A stretch of DNA of 8,655 nt from Lentisphaerota bacterium (GTDB taxonomy: Bacteria; Verrucomicrobiota; Lentisphaeria; Oligosphaerales; Oligosphaeraceae): positions 1 to 8,655 of the forward strand of contig JAAZIY010000198.1 of the NCBI GenBank assembly GCA_012800625.1, read 5' to 3'. The position numbers were made by a program, and so were the translations under genes. The notes beneath the pieces are model-generated. The model ran no database searches. It saw nothing but the letters and a program-made list of their open reading frames with translations, and was not told where the DNA came from. Within the stretch, counting starts at the first letter, position 1; every line of letters starts with the position of its first letter. Shown here one piece after another: positions 5,976 to 8,655 of this stretch.

Positions 5976-6902
5976 GTGAAGCATCAGCTACGATTTGCCG
6001 TTTTCGCCGATCTGCACCACTACCCCGGCGTCTTCCACACCCAGGCGCGCGAAAGGCTGCAATGCATATTGGAACGCGCCCGCCAGGCCAGCGCCGACTG
6101 CGTCATCAGCCTCGGCGACTTCTGCCATGCGCCAGGCAGATACCCGGAGATAGCCGAGGACTTCCGAGCCGCCGGCCTGCCCGTATTCCATGCCCTGGGC
6201 AACCACGACACCGACAACGGCTCGCTGGCCGAAGCGCTGGAGACATATAAAATGCCGCATCAGTATTATTATATCGACCTCAAAGGCTTCAGGCTAATAT
6301 TCATCGACAGCAACTACTACCGGCACGCCGGCGGCCACACGCATTTCGAGTTCCGCAACTACTTCGACTTTCCCGAAACCCGCGAAACCCTGCCTCCGGA
6401 ACAAATCAGCTGGCTGCAAGACTGCATTATGAGCAGCCCGCATCCCTGCATCATCCTGGGACACGCCAGCATTGAGCGCGAAGGCGGCAGAGGCATACGC
6501 AACCGCGAGCAAATACTGAAGATATTTCGCCGGGCCAACGCCGGCAAGCGCAGAGTCATCATGGCACTCAACGGGCATTATCACCGCAACAACCTGCGCA
6601 TCCTGGAAAACGTGGCCTATTTCGACGTCAACTCGGCCTCCTTCGACTGGCTTAATCAGCCGCACCGGCTTTTTCCTGAAAGCCTCTGCCGACAATACGA
6701 AATGGTGCAGCATCAAGTCATCTACAGCGAGGCGCTCAGCGCCATTGTCAGCCTCAGCCAACAGGGCGACATACAGATCGAGGGCAGCCAGGCCGGATTC
6801 CTGCATGATGTGCGCCGGGAAATGACCGGCAACACAGTGCTGGACCCGGCAGGAAGACCCTGCCAGGCAGAAATACTGTCGGCCAAACTCAAACTGTATT
6901 AG
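5976..6902 (+). CDS. Calcineurin-like metallophosphoesterase
   Basis: A 308-residue phosphoesterase with the dimetal-site motifs of the calcineurin-like superfamily in order: FADLHH (10-15, Asp12 and His14), SLGDFCH (45-51, Asp48), GNHD (75-78, Asn76 and His77), LGHAS (161-165, His163) and NGHYHRN (199-205, His201 and His203). These residues bind two metal ions, and members hydrolyse phosphomono- or phosphodiesters. No signal peptide or membrane span is seen, so it is probably cytoplasmic. The specific substrate cannot be assigned. The GTG at 5976 is preferred because the first beta strand (RFAVFADLH) follows directly, with only a weak AGAG about 8 nt upstream. It is the only plus-strand gene in the window, divergent from the hydrolase and convergent with the channel gene. 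A mobile element is inserted 28 bp after its stop. Confidence 0.88.
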   Translation: MKHQLRFAVFADLHHYPGVFHTQARERLQCILERARQASADCVISLGDFCHAPGRYPEIAEDFRAAGLPVFHALGNHDTDNGSLAEALETYKMPHQYYYIDLKGFRLIFIDSNYYRHAGGHTHFEFRNYFDFPETRETLPPEQISWLQDCIMSSPHPCIILGHASIEREGGRGIRNREQILKIFRRANAGKRRVIMALNGHYHRNNLRILENVAYFDVNSASFDWLNQPHRLFPESLCRQYEMVQHQVIYSEALSAIVSLSQQGDIQIEGSQAGFLHDVRREMTGNTVLDPAGRPCQAEILSAKLKLY

Positions 6903-6921
6903 AACCGGCAGCCAAAAAGCG

Positions 6922-6930
6922 AAGCATTAA
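6922..6930. repeat. Left target-site duplication of the inserted element
   Basis: AAGCATTAA abuts the left inverted repeat exactly and is repeated identically at 7407-7415 on the other side of the element. Confidence 0.88.
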
Positions 6931-6946
6931 CAGAGCCATCCCATAG
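6931..6946 (+). repeat. Left terminal inverted repeat
   Basis: CAGAGCCATCCCATAG, a 16/16 match to the reverse complement of 7391-7406. Confidence 0.88.
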
Positions 6947-6973
6947 GAACAACAAAAATCAGTCCGGATGCAT

Positions 6974-6995
6974 TGTAGTGCCTCTGCGAGGCACC
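6974..6995 (+). repeat. Palindromic unit, copy 1 (inside the element)
   Basis: TGTAG followed by the hairpin GTGCCTC-TGC-GAGGCAC (6978-6994). A similar unit in the same orientation occurs at 7139-7158. Both share TGTAGYGCCT and a closing GGCRCC, so they look like two diverged copies of one palindromic repeat. Confidence 0.6.
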
Positions 6996-7003
6996 CCTTT
7001 TTT
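6978..7003 (+). terminator. Possible intrinsic terminator after the metallophosphoesterase
   Basis: A 7-bp stem with a 3-nt loop (6978-6994) is followed by CCC and T6 (6998-7003). Competing stems pair ACCCCT (6993-6998) with AGGGGT (7004-7009) and GGGGT (7005-7009) with ACCCC (7014-7018). It lies inside the inserted element, so any terminator role for the gene was acquired with the insertion. The intervening C residues make it a non-ideal terminator. Confidence 0.4.
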
Positions 7004-7041
7004 AGGGGTCTCAACCCCAGGCTGTGGCCTATTGGCGCTAA

Positions 7042-7078
7042 CTAAAGCCTGAAAAGTGTTGTTCTCCGACGGCTTTAG
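7042..7078 (+). repeat. Inverted repeat CTAAAGCC/GGCTTTAG within the element
   Basis: CTAAAGCC (7042-7049) and GGCTTTAG (7071-7078) form an 8-bp stem across 21 nt. Flanking GCGCT (7035-7039) and AGCGC (7091-7095) can extend it into a larger interrupted hairpin. Confidence 0.6.
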
Positions 7079-7138
7079 CCGGCGTGAAAAAGCGCTGACT
7101 ACAGAATTTTGTTTGTATCCAAGGGTTTAGGTCTCTTT

Positions 7139-7158
7139 TGTAGCGCCTTTCAGGCGCC
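7139..7158 (+). repeat. Palindromic unit, copy 2 (inside the element)
   Basis: TGTAG followed by the hairpin GCGCCT-TTC-AGGCGC (7143-7157) and then GGTTTT. It is the diverged partner of 6974-6995. Confidence 0.6.
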
Positions 7159-7291
7159 GGTTTTGGGATATCCTGTTCCCCAGGCAATTACGCCCTTCAG
7201 GCTCCGCGCCACCGCTGGCAAATTAGGAGTTCTTCTAAACAATTACGATAGAACATAAAAAGTTCGACAGCAAAGCAAAAAAAGAGCGATT

Positions 7292-7387
7292 ATGAGTAAA
7301 GGAAAGAAACAGAAAAACCGAAAATGGGTTTTCGAAAAAAAAGGGGCTGTCACTGCGGAAATTAGGCCTCAAACAGCTGTTTTTTAA
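7292..7387 (+). CDS. Small basic ORF inside the mobile element, unrecognised
   Basis: ATG to TAA encodes 31 residues beginning MSKGKKQKNRKWVFEKKG, strongly basic in its first 18 residues. Only a weak purine stretch (AAAGAG, 7280-7285) precedes the ATG. The frame is open back to 7259 without another ATG. Its stop lies 3 bp inside the right terminal repeat. It may be a real small peptide, the remnant of a gene carried by the parent element, or chance. I recognise no family. Confidence 0.25.
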   Translation: MSKGKKQKNRKWVFEKKGAVTAEIRPQTAVF

Positions 7388-7390
7388 TAT

Positions 7391-7406
7391 CTATGGGATG
7401 GCTCTG
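7391..7406 (-). repeat. Right terminal inverted repeat
   Basis: CTATGGGATGGCTCTG, the exact reverse complement of 6931-6946, followed directly by the right copy of the 9-bp target duplication. Confidence 0.88.
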
Positions 7407-7415
7407 AAGCATTAA
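7407..7415. repeat. Right target-site duplication of the inserted element
   Basis: AAGCATTAA, identical to 6922-6930 and immediately outside the right inverted repeat. Two bases separate it from decamer array 3. Confidence 0.88.
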
Positions 7416-7417
7416 AA

Positions 7418-7457
7418 AGATTGGTGTGCCTTAATGTGACTTGGTGTGACTTGGTGT
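7418..7457 (-). repeat. Decamer tandem repeat array 3, downstream of the channel gene
   Basis: Four contiguous 10-bp units on the plus strand: AGATTGGTGT (7418-7427), GCCTTAATGT (7428-7437), GACTTGGTGT (7438-7447), GACTTGGTGT (7448-7457). In the sense of the channel gene they read ACACCAAGTC twice, then ACATTAAGGC and ACACCAATCT. The array begins 9 nt after the channel stop codon. Unlike arrays 1 and 2 it has no C-run, only CCAATT. Confidence 0.8.
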
Positions 7458-7466
7458 CCAATTATT

Positions 7467-8655
7467 TTACAAGGTAATGGCGGCATCTGCTGGCATCGGG
7501 GTATGTGCCACATCGCTGATTTCCTGGAAGACCCGCAGTCCGAAGACCGGCAATATGGCAAGCAGGTGGTCGAATATGTCGGCCTGCACCTTTTCATATA
7601 CCAGCCAGCGAGTGTCGGAACTGAAACAATATATTTGCAGCGGTATTCCAGTGGGGCCGGGCTGCAGCTGTCGCACCATGATTATCATTTCCTGGTTCAC
7701 GCCGGGCAGTGAGCGCAGGTAATGCTCGACATAGGCCCTGAAGGTGCCCAGGTTGGTAACCCGGCGCTGATTCACCGGCTTGGCGCCCAGCGCCGCCAGC
7801 CTGGCGTTCCACTCGCCCAGCTCCCTCTGCTTGTCATCCAGATACTGGTTCAGGACGGTGAGTTCCTCCAGCCCGGCTATCTCCTCGTCGCTGAGGAATC
7901 TGACGCTGCGCTGGTCCAGATAAAGCGAGCGCATGATGCGCCTGCCGCCGGTGTCAAACATGCCGCGCCAGTTTTTAAAGGAGTCGGTGATCAGCTTGCG
8001 CACCGGCACTGTGGTGATGGTCTTGTCCCAGTTCTGCACCTTGACGGTATGCAGTGCTATCTCGATGACGTCGCCGTCGGCATTCTGGCTGGGCATCTCG
8101 ATCCAGTCGCCTATGCGCACCATGTCGTTGGTCCCCAGCTGCAGACTGGCCACCAGGGATAATATGGTGTCTTGAAAGATAAGCATCAAAACCGCCGCCA
8201 TGGCACCCAGCCCGGAGAGCAGAATCAGCGGGTTTTTATTGATCAGCGTGGAGATTATCAGCAAGGCTCCGGCGATAAAGATGCTTATCTTGCCCAGCTG
8301 CAGAAAGCCCTTGATTGGCTTGCTCCTCGAGTCCGGGCGTTTTCTGTAGAGCAGATCGGCCAGGTCCAGCAGCTTATCGAGGGCACGCAACACACAGAGC
8401 ACCATGAATGCGGCGGCCACATTTCGCAGCACCGTTGCCAGGCTGGGGTTCAGCCTCAGCTCCGGCATCGAGGCGCCGCCGGCCAGGATCAATGCCGGGA
8501 TCAGGTTCGCCAGGCGCGCGATCACGGCCAGCTGCAGCTGCCTTTCATGCCTCCTGGCCTCCGTGGCCAGGCGCAGTCTCTGCCACCAGCGCATAAGCAG
8601 CCATTTGCTGGCATAGTTGGCGCCGCAGGCAAGCAAGCCCAGCATGATTAAAACG
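7467..8655 (-). CDS. ybdG: YbdG/MscM-type mechanosensitive ion channel (MscS family), 5' end outside window
   Basis: A small-conductance mechanosensitive channel in the inner membrane, which releases solutes on hypo-osmotic shock. It strongly resembles E. coli YbdG from memory. Numbering from the Met at 8645: membrane segments near residues 1-10, 40-57, 70-90 and 118-135; the pore-lining helix GLGAMAAVLMLIFQDTIL (145-162); the beta-domain entry GDWIEMP (179-185); the conserved NWDKTITTVP (205-214) and DSFKNWRGM (221-229); and a long cytoplasmic C-terminal domain containing QADIFDH. Complete at the C-terminus. The frame stays open (Val-Leu-Ile) from the Met at 8645 to the window edge, and YbdG has about 20 residues before the equivalent point inside its first membrane helix, so the true start is probably beyond 8655. 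It converges on the metallophosphoesterase. Confidence 0.9.
   Translation of the reverse strand, partial: VLIMLGLLACGANYASKWLLMRWWQRLRLATEARRHERQLQLAVIARLANLIPALILAGGASMPELRLNPSLATVLRNVAAAFMVLCVLRALDKLLDLADLLYRKRPDSRSKPIKGFLQLGKISIFIAGALLIISTLINKNPLILLSGLGAMAAVLMLIFQDTILSLVASLQLGTNDMVRIGDWIEMPSQNADGDVIEIALHTVKVQNWDKTITTVPVRKLITDSFKNWRGMFDTGGRRIMRSLYLDQRSVRFLSDEEIAGLEELTVLNQYLDDKQRELGEWNARLAALGAKPVNQRRVTNLGTFRAYVEHYLRSLPGVNQEMIIMVRQLQPGPTGIPLQIYCFSSDTRWLVYEKVQADIFDHLLAILPVFGLRVFQEISDVAHTPMPADAAITL

Larger units (their letters stand above)
6931..7406. mobile_element. MITE-like non-autonomous transposable element, 476 bp
   Basis: The segment begins with CAGAGCCATCCCATAG (6931-6946) and ends with its exact reverse complement (7391-7406), and a perfect 9-bp duplication (AAGCATTAA) abuts both outer ends. 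Terminal inverted repeats plus a target duplication are the hallmark of DDE-type transposition. Just inside the perfect repeats, the A-rich stretch followed by CAG is shared in diverged form at both ends, so the true terminal repeat may be about 30 bp. The interior has no transposase. It holds palindromes between 6974 and about 7220 and one small basic ORF (7292-7387). The parent family is not determined. A 9-bp duplication is compatible with IS4, IS1 or IS256-type elements, and no relative is visible in the window. The element lies in the convergent gap between two intact genes, so it disrupts neither. Confidence 0.85.

Noticed and set aside
7371..7385. AAACAGCTGTTT followed by Ts as a terminator
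   Set aside because: The palindrome leaves almost no loop and the stem is AT-rich and weak. It lies at the inner edge of the right terminal repeat.

Overview
The window looks like chromosomal DNA from a Gram-negative bacterium. The short lipoprotein, the YbdG-type mechanosensitive channel and the Shine-Dalgarno sites all fit this. The enoyl-ACP-reductase-like SDR of an unusual kind, the cytidylate-kinase-like/BON fusion and the short tandem repeats between genes suggest the Planctomycetes-Verrucomicrobia-Lentisphaerae (PVC) group, perhaps Lentisphaerota. That placement is an inference from family flavour, not a measurement.

Layout. On the minus strand, right to left, a FabI-like reductase (3588-2782), an ArgD-type aminotransferase (2751-1561), a Gfo/Idh/MocA oxidoreductase (1501-476) and a small lipoprotein (463-161) lie close together and probably form one transcription unit. 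Upstream, also on minus, a YheT-type alpha/beta hydrolase (5618-4635) and a cytidylate-kinase-like protein with a C-terminal BON domain (4573-3749) form a second unit. A calcineurin-like metallophosphoesterase (5976-6902) is transcribed divergently on plus. At the right edge a YbdG/MscS-type channel (minus, 7467 to beyond 8655) converges on it and has lost its first codons to the window edge.

The most informative non-coding structure is the 564-bp gap between the metallophosphoesterase and the channel gene. A 476-bp segment (6931-7406) is bounded by perfect 16-bp inverted repeats and flanked by a perfect 9-bp direct repeat (AAGCATTAA). This is the footprint of a non-autonomous transposable element (MITE-like). 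It carries several palindromes and a 31-codon basic ORF but no transposase. Removing it and one duplicate copy restores a 79-bp convergent gap.

A second pattern is a family of 10-bp tandem repeats (sense-strand consensus ACACNAAGNC). Arrays lie just downstream of the stop codon of the last gene of all three minus-strand units (63-138, 3670-3699, 7418-7457), always in the same orientation relative to the gene. A two-unit degenerate relative sits in the argD-oxidoreductase gap in the opposite orientation. The genes themselves look like housekeeping or general metabolism. I see no defence, secretion or biosynthetic system. The novelty here is in the intergenic elements.
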